A stretch of 41,012 nucleotides of DNA, from NCBI GenBank assembly GCA_022360815.1, contig JAKSCC010000348.1, positions 1 to 41,012 of the forward strand, given 5' to 3'. How positions within the stretch are numbered: position 1 is the first letter of the stretch; each line of letters starts with the position of its first letter. A model generated the notes under the pieces. It saw nothing but the letters and a program-made list of their open reading frames with translations. It was not told the origin of the DNA and made no database searches. Shown in pieces: positions 6,904 through 14,655 of the stretch. Source of the DNA: Desulfobacterales bacterium (GTDB lineage Bacteria > Desulfobacterota > Desulfobacteria > Desulfobacterales > Desulfolunaceae). A program made the position numbers and the translations under genes.

Positions 6904-9246
6904 CTACTCTTCAAAGACCCTTTGAATTTCACGAACCAGGAGGGCCAGTTCCTCTTCACCAGCCAGAAGCCCCATCATTCCCACGGAACGCTCCAGGGTT
7001 AAAATGGATGTCATCTGCTCGTAGACCGCATTGGTTGCCGTCAGGTCAGCCGTCAAGGACGCGTTCTGAGCCTCCACCAGATCGGTAAGCGAGGCCTCTC
7101 CTTTGCTGTAGGAGTCTGCGATAAGATTCAGACTCTTGCGGGCAAAGCCTGCGGCCACCCGTGCCTCTTTGACGTTCACGTAGCTGGTGATGGTGTCTCG
7201 CATCGCCTGACGCACGGTAAACTCCACCGTCTTTTTCTGAAGGGTCTCCTGCTCTTTCAGCTGCCTTACCGTCAGCTTCTGCCGGGCCAGATCCACCCGA
7301 CTCTTCCCGCCTGCAAAAAGGGGCCAGGTAAGCTGCACCGCCGCATTCCAACTCTCGTCATGAAACGAAGGCGAATCCTGCGATCCTGCTCCCGAGCGAT
7401 CAAAGCTATGGTTCCAGGTGGCCTGGGCACTTACCGTTGGCACCCAGTTTTTACGTGCCAACACCCCGATCTGACGCCGGGCTGCCGCAATATTCTGCTC
7501 GATTGCCGCAAGCTCCGGGGCACGTTTAACGGCAAGCACGGAAAGGTGCGCCAGAAGGCGATCAAGCGCCTCGGGGTTCGTCACTCTCTCCTCCAGCTCT
7601 TTGACCAAATAGCTCTGGGAGATCACCTGCTCAATGCCTTCATCACTGGCGCGGGTCTCCTGGGAGCTGGCCACACCCAAAAGCCGGTTGAGACTCTGAG
7701 ACGCTCTTCGCACTTGCGCCCGTGCGGAAAAGAGTGTGAAACGGGCCGTGGCAAGACGGCTCTCCCAGCTGAACACATCCCCCGCACCCGAATAACCCGC
7801 CAGCTCTCTCTGTTTTGCCACCGCCAGGTTTTTTTCCATCAGCTTGACACTCTCTTCCTGAATCCTCTCCTGAGTGCCTGCTTTCAGAAGCTCGGAAAAA
7901 GCCATCACCGTGTTGATGGCCGTGTCCAGAACCAAAGCTTTGCGAATCTGGCGCTCGGCCTCAAGCCGCTCCCGACTCGCCTTCACACCGCTTACGGCCT
8001 CATCCGAAAAGAGAAGCTGCTTCACCACCGCCTGTCCTGCGGTGCTTCGCTCTGCTTGTGTGCCGTTCGAGGTGGCAGCCACATCCTTATCCAGATAGGT
8101 TTGGCTGCCCACCAGGCTCAAATTCGGAAGAAACGCGGTGATGGCCTGAGACACCCCTTTCTCGGCAAGGGCCACATCAAAATTCTTCATTTTTAAATTA
8201 TGGTTAAAAGAGATCGCCTGGGAAACGGCCTGGCCAAGGGTGTAGGTGACGCTGCCGTCGTAGATATCGCCCACGAACTCGGCCTTGGAGATCACGTGAA
8301 AAGAGGGGGAAAACCCAATAGCCCGTGCGGTTTCAGAGTTGATGGTCAAAGTGGTTTTGAACTCGATATTGACCGGAAGGCCCTCCAGGGCCTCGCCATT
8401 CTGGTAACTGTCCACATCCAGAGCCAGGCGCCGGGCGATGCGGGTAAAGGTGCTGGACGGAGCGGCCGCCGCAAGAATTCCCCCTTTGACCTCTCGCACC
8501 GAATCACCAAAAGAGGGAAGCTTCATGGCGGTTACCGCATCCACCAGCGGCCTTCTCAACCGCTCTTCGGCCTCGCCCAGATAGCCCACATAGACCGCAT
8601 CCACATCAGGAAGCTGCAAACGGATCTCATCGAGTGTTTTTGATGAGGGGATCAGTGTGATGAAGACATCCGGGCCCAAGGCCTTTTCAATGCCCGCTTT
8701 GTTTGCCGCCACCAGCTTTGTGATGGAAGGTTCCTGGACCATGGCGAGCCGCTGAAACGGAATCAGATCGTAAAAAGCGTTTAAATCCCTGGTGATGGAT
8801 CGGTTAAAATGGATATAGGTCAGGTTTCTGATGCCCGACCGATTGGCCTTTCCCGCTTTAAGACCCTGAAGTTCCGGATCGATAACCCCCACGGCGATCA
8901 CCGGCTTGGGAAAATCAGACTCCTGCGCCAAAATCGCCGAGCTCACAACCCCTAAGGTCACAATCATATCGACCTCTGGGCTCTCCACAAGAAGCCGGTA
9001 GCGTTTGACAGCCTTGGACCGACGCCACTCGATGGAAGCTTCTTTTCCCCCAAGAAGATTCACGCTGTAACGGGAGCCCGCCACAAGCGCCAGCTCCTTC
9101 TTCAGAAGGGTCTCAAATTTTATCATATGGACCGAGGCGTCATCGGAGATCAGCCCCACGGTCAAACTTTTTTCTGCAAGGCAAGCCCCTGTTGAGACCA
9201 CCAAAAAAAACGTCGCTATGGCGACTATCCATCCGCTTTTTTTCAC
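6904..9246 (-). CDS. Fused ABC-type substrate-binding domain and TolC outer-membrane channel
   Basis: This 780-residue exported protein has two domains. Residues 1-25 are a signal peptide ending near ACLAEK. Residues about 27-322 resemble the ABC_sub_bind family (PF04392), as shown by VDMIVTLGVVSSAILAQ, VDAVYVGYLGEAEERLRRP, and the closing pattern SETARAIGFSPSFHVISKAE. Residues about 335-780 are a TolC/OEP domain with two alpha-helical repeats (FLPNLSLVGSQTYLD near the first barrel, TWPLFAGGKSR near the second). Ordinary TolC proteins are about 430-490 residues and lack the front domain. The GTG start at 9246 has GGAG at good spacing. It leads the operon with the adaptor and RND permease. I infer that the binding domain hangs in the periplasm at the mouth of the exit duct. 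Confidence 0.88.
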   Translation of the reverse strand: MKKSGWIVAIATFFLVVSTGACLAEKSLTVGLISDDASVHMIKFETLLKKELALVAGSRYSVNLLGGKEASIEWRRSKAVKRYRLLVESPEVDMIVTLGVVSSAILAQESDFPKPVIAVGVIDPELQGLKAGKANRSGIRNLTYIHFNRSITRDLNAFYDLIPFQRLAMVQEPSITKLVAANKAGIEKALGPDVFITLIPSSKTLDEIRLQLPDVDAVYVGYLGEAEERLRRPLVDAVTAMKLPSFGDSVREVKGGILAAAAPSSTFTRIARRLALDVDSYQNGEALEGLPVNIEFKTTLTINSETARAIGFSPSFHVISKAEFVGDIYDGSVTYTLGQAVSQAISFNHNLKMKNFDVALAEKGVSQAITAFLPNLSLVGSQTYLDKDVAATSNGTQAERSTAGQAVVKQLLFSDEAVSGVKASRERLEAERQIRKALVLDTAINTVMAFSELLKAGTQERIQEESVKLMEKNLAVAKQRELAGYSGAGDVFSWESRLATARFTLFSARAQVRRASQSLNRLLGVASSQETRASDEGIEQVISQSYLVKELEERVTNPEALDRLLAHLSVLAVKRAPELAAIEQNIAAARRQIGVLARKNWVPTVSAQATWNHSFDRSGAGSQDSPSFHDESWNAAVQLTWPLFAGGKSRVDLARQKLTVRQLKEQETLQKKTVEFTVRQAMRDTITSYVNVKEARVAAGFARKSLNLIADSYSKGEASLTDLVEAQNASLTADLTATNAVYEQMTSILTLERSVGMMGLLAGEEELALLVREIQRVFEE

Positions 9247-9400
9247 AAATTACGCTCCTGCATCATAATCTTGAACTATTTTGCTGCTTCTCTTCAAAAA
9301 GAGTTCTCTTTTCAAAGAGAGCCTGCAGATGATGTAAAAACGCGCTCCAATGGAATAACCTGCGTTTTTTTTCAATTTCGTTTCATCTGATAAGGTCAGC

Positions 9401-10027
9401 TTAAGGGTGCGCGGGGTCGCCTTTCCCGCAAAGGGTAGCGACAAAAAGAACTGTCAAAATAGCAAGGGATTCGGTATCAAGCCAAAGGCTTACATCTTCG
9501 GTAAACAAGAGGGTACAGGAGGCGGGAAACTCTTCATCACCATCGTTGAATTTCAAATGGAGAGAGATGCGAGGAAGAAGCTTGAAGGTGGCTGAAAAAT
9601 CGGATGATCTATCCTGAGAATCCTCTTTTCCACCCAACAAACGACTTGCCTCCTGAAGCTTTTTTACATCGCCTGAAAAGGTGCTTTCGATGGGCTTCAC
9701 GGCGTTGGCCCCCATGTAGACGGCAAGAGGGCCTGAACCCGGCACCTCCCGCCAGGCGATCCACCCTCCTTTTCTCGGCAGAGCCTCAGGGCACCTTAAG
9801 ATGTAGTTTAAAAGCACCACCTGCTTGGAAAAGCTGCACACCTCTCTTCTCTGATTAAAAACCCCTTCTGCAGAAATCCAGTAAGGCCTGCCATACATCT
9901 CAATACAGAGTGAAGACCCTTCAACATCTGCTCCCAAAAAATTGGCACGATCCAGATAGGGTATTTTGGAGAGCCGCGTCAGATACTCCTGGCTGGTTTG
10001 GTGGAAAACGGTGGCTGAAGAGGTCAT
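9401..10027 (-). CDS. DUF3786 domain protein
   Basis: This 208-residue protein is probably cytoplasmic and of unknown function. Its centre reads KQVVLLNYILRCPEALPRKGGWIAWREVPGSGPL in pieces (about residues 68-101). This is the 'LLxYLL...G.WI.fRElPG' core of DUF3786 (PF12654), a family found mainly in Desulfobacterota and methanogens. The second half, ISLHLKFNDGDEEFPASC and LLFTEDVSLWLDTES, is the usual end of the domain. The ATG at 10027 is preceded by AAGGGA. It sits upstream of the TolC-fusion gene in the same direction but with about 150 bases between, so it may or may not be co-transcribed. It is divergent from the anti-sigma unit. Confidence 0.75.
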   Translation of the reverse strand: MTSSATVFHQTSQEYLTRLSKIPYLDRANFLGADVEGSSLCIEMYGRPYWISAEGVFNQRREVCSFSKQVVLLNYILRCPEALPRKGGWIAWREVPGSGPLAVYMGANAVKPIESTFSGDVKKLQEASRLLGGKEDSQDRSSDFSATFKLLPRISLHLKFNDGDEEFPASCTLLFTEDVSLWLDTESLAILTVLFVATLCGKGDPAHP

Positions 10028-10318
10028 GGTCCCTTACCTTTCCCTGTTTTAAGGTGACAGGTTTTAAATATGGACTTCAGGGCACAAACATCGCATTGCA
10101 CAACAATCGGTTTCCCCATAAGATAACATGAGCCCAATCGGATTGAAAACCAATCGTATACGGTTTGGCGATGCTTTTTTACCTTCTCGCTTTGCACTCC
10201 CCACAAAAAATGGCTTTCGCATAAAAAAAACGCAGGAGATCCTTAACTCGATCCGTTATAAACAGTACACGTGCACCAGAAGCCCCGGTCAAAATTATGG
10301 AATAATGGAAAACAAGCC
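10028..10318. promoter_or_regulatory. Divergent promoter gap, DUF3786 gene and sigma-factor unit
   Basis: This gene-free gap of 291 bases must hold promoters for both directions. AATCGG-type segments recur at 10105, 10136 and (as AATCGT) 10152. The sequence CAATCGGATTG at 10135-10145 is an 11-base palindrome. No clear GGAAC-type ECF -35 box could be found by eye, so autoregulation by the linked sigma factor is not shown. A GTTATAAAC near 10255 could be part of a promoter. Confidence 0.3.
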
Positions 10319-10753
10319 ATGAACCATCCATCGGAAAATCAGCTCCACGCCTTTGTGGACAACACGTTAAGCCCACAGACCATGGCGCAAACAGCGCACC
10401 ATCTCAAGATTTGCCCGGCCTGCCATGAAAAAGTACGGGAGATCAGAGAGCTGTTTGCAGAGCTGCACGAGTTGCCCACTCTGGCGCCATCTTCCACCCT
10501 GACCCGACGTATCTTCGCGTCTCAGCAAAAGGCCCGGTTCGGCAACCTCATCCCCGTCAACCTGTTTAAACTCCTTATGGGACGGGCCGGCATAACCGCG
10601 GTGGCCGCTGGGCTTTTGGCCGGTATTATTCTTGGATTCTCGGTCACCTTGGCCCCTGAAAACCCGTTTAAAGACGGAGCGGCCGCCATCTGGTCTGACG
10701 AGGCGAGCTCAACCTTTTACGAGGAGCTTATCGCAAGCTCTGATGATTACTGA
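10319..10753 (+). CDS. Zinc-finger anti-sigma factor, membrane anchored
   Basis: This 144-residue protein is predicted to hold the ECF sigma factor of this operon inactive at the inner membrane. The cytoplasmic N-terminus carries the ZAS zinc motif His28-x3-Cys32-x2-Cys35 (HLKICPAC). One membrane helix (about residues 90-112, ITAVAAGLLAGIILGFSV) is followed by a short periplasmic tail of about 30 residues. The ATG at 10319 starts the NHPSENQLHAFVDNTL segment that is typical of such proteins. The frame extends upstream to 10271 without a better start. It occupies the position of cnrY in the Cupriavidus cnrYXH unit and is followed 62 bases later by the periplasmic sensor-like gene. The assignment rests on the motif, the topology and the neighbours. 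Confidence 0.8.
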   Translation: MNHPSENQLHAFVDNTLSPQTMAQTAHHLKICPACHEKVREIRELFAELHELPTLAPSSTLTRRIFASQQKARFGNLIPVNLFKLLMGRAGITAVAAGLLAGIILGFSVTLAPENPFKDGAAAIWSDEASSTFYEELIASSDDY

Positions 10754-10815
10754 CCCGTGTTTTGCAAGACCGCATGAAAAAAGTGCCGTACTTTTCGAAA
10801 AAATGGAGCCACACC

Positions 10816-11295
10816 ATGACCCCAAAACGCATGGCCATTGCCCTTGCCTTCTCCGTCTTTCTCAATGCCGGTCTTCTTGCCAGCCTGGCGTGGAGGTCTA
10901 TTGACGCAAAAAAAACTGTGTCCCAGAAAAGTCCAAAATACATGATGATTATTCAAGACATCGGCCTTTCCGATACATCCTATAAAAAGGCAGAAGCCAT
11001 TCTCCATGAAGGCGCTCGGCGAAAAAGGGCCATACGTCTTAAAAAAATTGAGAACACCCTGACAACGGTGCGGCGTCTCAAGGAAGACCCCCTTCTTGAC
11101 GATAACGAGCTTCAAAAACTCATCCTCTCAGGAGTCCCCTTGGATGAAAAGGGTTATAAGGCAAACCTTCAGCTTACCCGGGAGCTGAAGCAGGCCCTCA
11201 GCGAAAAAGAGCTGGCCGCCATTTACACCAAAGTAGAGAGCCTTGTCACAAAAAAGAGAGCGTATCTTCTCAACCGAATCGGCAGCAACTTTTAG
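10816..11295 (+). CDS. Membrane-anchored periplasmic helical protein (CnrX/Spy-like sensor)
   Basis: This 159-residue protein has one N-terminal membrane helix (about residues 7-25, ALAFSVFLNAGLLASLAW) and an all-helical periplasmic part rich in Lys, Glu and Leu. This is the build of the CnrX/Spy/CpxP 'periplasmic heavy metal sensor' group. It lies between an anti-sigma and an ECF sigma gene, exactly as cnrX does. Unlike metal-binding CnrX, it contains only one His and no Cys in the periplasmic part, so metal sensing is doubtful and a hydrophobic or envelope signal is possible. The start at 10816 has GGAG seven bases upstream, while the earlier in-frame ATG codons lack one. The family assignment is by architecture, not by strong motif. 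Confidence 0.65.
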   Translation: MTPKRMAIALAFSVFLNAGLLASLAWRSIDAKKTVSQKSPKYMMIIQDIGLSDTSYKKAEAILHEGARRKRAIRLKKIENTLTTVRRLKEDPLLDDNELQKLILSGVPLDEKGYKANLQLTRELKQALSEKELAAIYTKVESLVTKKRAYLLNRIGSNF

Positions 11296-11310
11296 ACGTG
11301 GAGCTTCGGC

Positions 11311-11901
11311 ATGCCCCTGGCACGCTTCTGGAAAACCATGGAGGATGCCGATCTGATTCGGGAGATGTCTCGGGGAAAAGATCGCGCGTTTCGCGAACTG
11401 GTACAACGATACCAGAGCCCTCTCTATACTTACGCCTTGAGGTTTTCCGGAGTCAAAGAGGAGGCCGAAGATACGGTTCAGGAGACCTTTTTGCGCCTCT
11501 ACGCCAACCGACATAAACTCGATGCGTCCAAAAGTCTCAAGGCCTACCTCTTTCGAATCTGCCGAAATCTGCTTATTGATGCGACACGAAAAAAACGTTT
11601 CACCGGCCAAGAACCTTCTGCTCAGGCCGACCCCAGCCCAAGCCCAGATGAAAGGATCCACAAAAAAGAGTGGCAGGCCATTCTCATGAGAGCCATTGAG
11701 ACCCTGCCAGAGAATCAGCGAACCGCCATTTTATTGAGACACACCCAAGAACTCTCTTATGCCGAAATATCTGAAGTGATGGGGCTCTCTGTTTCGGCAG
11801 TGGAATCTCTTCTGGTACGCGGACGAAAATCACTAAAGGCATGCCTGTCCAAAAAGGCCTCTCTCTCCCGCAGGGTGGCTGCAGGCCGCAACCATTCATG
11901 A
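11311..11901 (+). CDS. ECF-type RNA polymerase sigma factor
   Basis: This 196-residue sigma-70 protein of the extracytoplasmic-function group has only regions 2 and 4. Region 2 (about residues 20-95) includes FRELVQRYQSPLYTYALRF, AEDTVQETFLRLYANRH and AYLFRICRNLLIDATRKK. A Pro/Ser-rich linker (about 100-115) follows. Region 4 (about 120-175) reads LPENQRTAILLRHTQELSYA and EISEVMGLSVSAVESLLVRG, a helix-turn-helix for the -35 element. GGAG precedes the ATG by seven bases. The gene is 15 bases from the sensor gene and 15 from the outer-membrane gene, so sigma and pump are one transcript. It likely drives this operon and perhaps other envelope genes. Confidence 0.93.
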   Translation: MPLARFWKTMEDADLIREMSRGKDRAFRELVQRYQSPLYTYALRFSGVKEEAEDTVQETFLRLYANRHKLDASKSLKAYLFRICRNLLIDATRKKRFTGQEPSAQADPSPSPDERIHKKEWQAILMRAIETLPENQRTAILLRHTQELSYAEISEVMGLSVSAVESLLVRGRKSLKACLSKKASLSRRVAAGRNHS

Positions 11902-11916
11902 AGGACTCTTAAAACG

Positions 11917-13329
11917 ATGTTTCCACGCTCTTCCAAAGCCTGTCTTATCGCACTTCTTTTCCTCACCTTCGGGTGTACCGGCTTTGCACCATCTGGCTCC
12001 TTACCCCAAGTGGAGATCCCACAGCACTTTTCCCTTTATCAAAACCAGAGGCCTCGAGTATCCAAAGATCCATGGTGGTTCAGCCTGGGCAGCCCCGAGC
12101 TCAACCGGCTCATGGATCAGGCCCTCAAAGAGAACCTGACCCTTCAAGAGTCCTGGGCCAGACTGCGCCAGAGTGCCGCCCTTTTGAAAAGCCGAAAAGC
12201 AGGGCTTTTTCCTGCTCTTTCGGCCGAAGCCGGAGCCGATACCTCCAGAAGCGGTGGAGAGGATACCCCTGAAACCAGCTCAGACACACTCAGCCTCGGC
12301 ATGGCGGCTTCCTATGAAGTCGACCTCTGGGGGCGGGTGAACGCATTAAAAGAGGCCGAAGCCCATCGGGTTCTGGCAACACGTGCCCATGTGGCAACCG
12401 CAGCCATCACCTTATCTGGCGAGGTGGCACAAACCTGGGCCGATCTGGTGGCCATTCGCGGGGAGATCGCTCTTGTCAAAGAGCAGATGGCGCTCAACGA
12501 AACCCTGCTCTCTGCCCTTGAGCTTCGCTTTCAAAACTCTCTGGTCTCGGCCGTGGATGTGCTTCGCCAGAGAAAAGTCATTGAGCAGCAAACCGCTGAG
12601 CTCCCCCGGCTTCTCCAACAGGAGAGCGAGTACCTTAACGCCCTGGCTCTTCTTCTTGGCCTTCCTTCCCAGAGGGCTCCGCAAGTCGCCACAAAAACCC
12701 TTCCGTCTCCTGGCCCCACTCCGGCCACCGGTCTTCCCGCTGATCTTCTTGCCATGCGCCCGGATGTTCGCGCAGCCGGACTGGCGCTTAAAGCAGAAGA
12801 GTGGGAAGTGTCGGCTGCTCGGGCCGACCGGCTTCCTGCCATCTCCATCACCGCTCGAGCCCGGTTCAACTCCAGTGGAGGTGCCCATAGCCTTTTTGAC
12901 AACTGGCTTGCCAACCTTGCCGCCAACCTCACCGGCCCCATTTTTGATGCCGGAAGACGAAAAGCGGAGGTGACGCGTGCCCAGGCCCAGGCAGAGGAAA
13001 AGCTGGCATCTTACAAGCGTACGGTCCTCACCGCCCTTTTAGAAGTGGAAAACAGCTTGGTGGCCGAGACAAGACAAGGTGAGCGACTCGAGGCCCTAAA
13101 AAAACAACTGATCACCACGCGCCTCACCTTAAAAGAGTCTGAAAATCGCTACACCCGTGGTGCCACCGATTATGTCACCTTACTGGGTGAGCTCAAAGAG
13201 CTCCAAAGCCTGGAGCGTACGTTCATCCAGGAAAAAGCCCAGCTTGTAAAAAATCGCATTGCCCTCTGCCGCACCTTGGGTGGCAGCTGGCCTCAGACCT
13301 TGCACCCTTCCCAGAGTCTCACGGAGTAA
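11917..13329 (+). CDS. RND outer-membrane lipoprotein channel (NodT family)
   Basis: This 470-residue outer-membrane factor has a lipoprotein signal whose lipobox ends at Cys20 (FLTFGC). The mature part begins with the usual 'W...L.dp.Ln.Li..AL..N' pattern: DPWWFSLGSPELNRLMDQAL, then the helices of the first OEP repeat. The segment YEVDLWGRVNALKEAEAHR (about 131-149) is the NodT/OprM hallmark. A second repeat (NLTGPIFDAGRRKAEVTRAQ, about 337-356) completes it. It exports the pump substrate across the outer membrane. It follows the sigma gene by 15 bases and precedes the adaptor gene by 7, matching the C-B-A gene order of cnr/ncc pumps. Confidence 0.93.
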   Translation: MFPRSSKACLIALLFLTFGCTGFAPSGSLPQVEIPQHFSLYQNQRPRVSKDPWWFSLGSPELNRLMDQALKENLTLQESWARLRQSAALLKSRKAGLFPALSAEAGADTSRSGGEDTPETSSDTLSLGMAASYEVDLWGRVNALKEAEAHRVLATRAHVATAAITLSGEVAQTWADLVAIRGEIALVKEQMALNETLLSALELRFQNSLVSAVDVLRQRKVIEQQTAELPRLLQQESEYLNALALLLGLPSQRAPQVATKTLPSPGPTPATGLPADLLAMRPDVRAAGLALKAEEWEVSAARADRLPAISITARARFNSSGGAHSLFDNWLANLAANLTGPIFDAGRRKAEVTRAQAQAEEKLASYKRTVLTALLEVENSLVAETRQGERLEALKKQLITTRLTLKESENRYTRGATDYVTLLGELKELQSLERTFIQEKAQLVKNRIALCRTLGGSWPQTLHPSQSLTE

Positions 13330-13336
13330 ATGTCCC

Positions 13337-14500
13337 ATGAATGTATTTCAAAAGAGTCCCAAGGCACTGAAGATTGCTCTTCCTTTGCTTATCCTTGTTC
13401 TGGCTGCTGGGATGAGCCTCTATATTTTTAAAACCAGGCCCCAGGCCCCCAAAAGGGAGATCACCGTCAAACCTCCGGTTGTGGAGACCTTTGCAGCCCG
13501 AATTCATGATCATCCGGTCACCCTTTCGGCCATGGGCACGGTGATTCCTTCCACCCGTACCGAACTAAAAGTTCGGGTTTCAGGTGAAGTGATGTGGGTT
13601 TCTCCCCATCTGGAGCCGGGAGTCCGGGTTCAAAAAGGAGAACCCCTCATGCGCCTGGATCAGGTGGATCTTAAACTCGCCCTTGCCACAGCCCAGGCAA
13701 ACCTCCAGCAAGCCAAAGCCGACCTGGCTCTGGAAGAGGGAAACCAGGAGGTGGCTCGAAACGAGCTGGCCCTTATGGAGAAGACCACCGGCCGTAAGGT
13801 AAACGACCAGGCCCTGGCCCTTCGAAAACCTCAGCTGGCAAAAGCCAGAGCCAGTGTGGCCCTTGCGAAGACCGATGTGAGGCGAGCTCAAGTCAACCTG
13901 AAACGAAGCGTTATCACCGCACCCTTTGATGGGCTCATCCTTACCCGAAACGCCCCCTTGGGTTCTTTGGCCTCCAATGGCCAGACCGTTGCCGAGATCG
14001 CTGAAGATGGCATCTGGTGGGTCGAAGCCTCTCTTCCCATGCGAGATCTTACCTGGCTTAGAAAAGAAGGCTCAGCCCGCATCATCACCCAGACCGGCGC
14101 CATTTTTGAAGGCAGGCTTCTTCGCCTTTTGGGAGACCTCAATGCCACAAGCCGCATGGCCAGGCTTCTCATTGAAGTAAAAAATCCCATGAACCAGGCC
14201 ACAAAACAGAAAAGCTCGCCCCTTTTGCTTCAAAGCTATGTGGACATCAAACTCCAAGGGAACACCATTGCCTCGGTGGTGGCCGTCCCCGACAAAGCGC
14301 TTCGCAACGGACCTGCGGTATGGGTCGTTAAAGACGAAAAGCTCTACATCAAAAAGGTGACCCTTGCCAGAAGAGAAGAGGGGGTCGCATACATTCAAGA
14401 GGGCCTGGAAGAAGGAGACCTGATCATCCTCACCCAACTCGCCAGTCCTGTAGACGGCATGGCGGTTCGAATGCCCGGTAAAAAAATTAGAAAACCATAG
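13337..14500 (+). CDS. RND periplasmic adaptor subunit
   Basis: This 387-residue adaptor of the second pump has a single N-terminal hydrophobic helix (IALPLLILVLAAGMSLYIF, about residues 14-32) that anchors it in the inner membrane. Lipoyl halves are visible as VSPHLEPGVRVQKGEPLMRL (about 92-111) and VITAPFDGLILTRNAPLGS (about 193-211), with a helical hairpin rich in Ala, Gln and Leu between. Beta-barrel and membrane-proximal segments follow, including AVPDKALRNGPAVWVVKD. The frame opens earlier inside the outer-membrane gene, but the ATG at 13337 gives a normal membrane-anchor start and is preceded by GGAG. No lipobox is present, unlike the adaptor at 5748-6848. Confidence 0.92.
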   Translation: MNVFQKSPKALKIALPLLILVLAAGMSLYIFKTRPQAPKREITVKPPVVETFAARIHDHPVTLSAMGTVIPSTRTELKVRVSGEVMWVSPHLEPGVRVQKGEPLMRLDQVDLKLALATAQANLQQAKADLALEEGNQEVARNELALMEKTTGRKVNDQALALRKPQLAKARASVALAKTDVRRAQVNLKRSVITAPFDGLILTRNAPLGSLASNGQTVAEIAEDGIWWVEASLPMRDLTWLRKEGSARIITQTGAIFEGRLLRLLGDLNATSRMARLLIEVKNPMNQATKQKSSPLLLQSYVDIKLQGNTIASVVAVPDKALRNGPAVWVVKDEKLYIKKVTLARREEGVAYIQEGLEEGDLIILTQLASPVDGMAVRMPGKKIRKP

Positions 14501-14655
14501 ATGGCCTTCGACGAGTCGCTTTTTTTAAGAATGGCTCCCACAAAAACTTTTCCATTATTCCAGTCAAAGCCAATTGCGTGAATGCCACCGAAAATGCTTA
14601 GAGTAACAACGCACACCGAGCATTCACCCTAACGACAATGGAGTCTGATCACACC

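Noticed and set aside
7360..8196. Plus-strand open frame of 278 codons inside the TolC-fusion gene
   Set aside because: It is antisense to a strongly supported coding frame, rich in Arg, His and Cys in a random manner, and without motifs.
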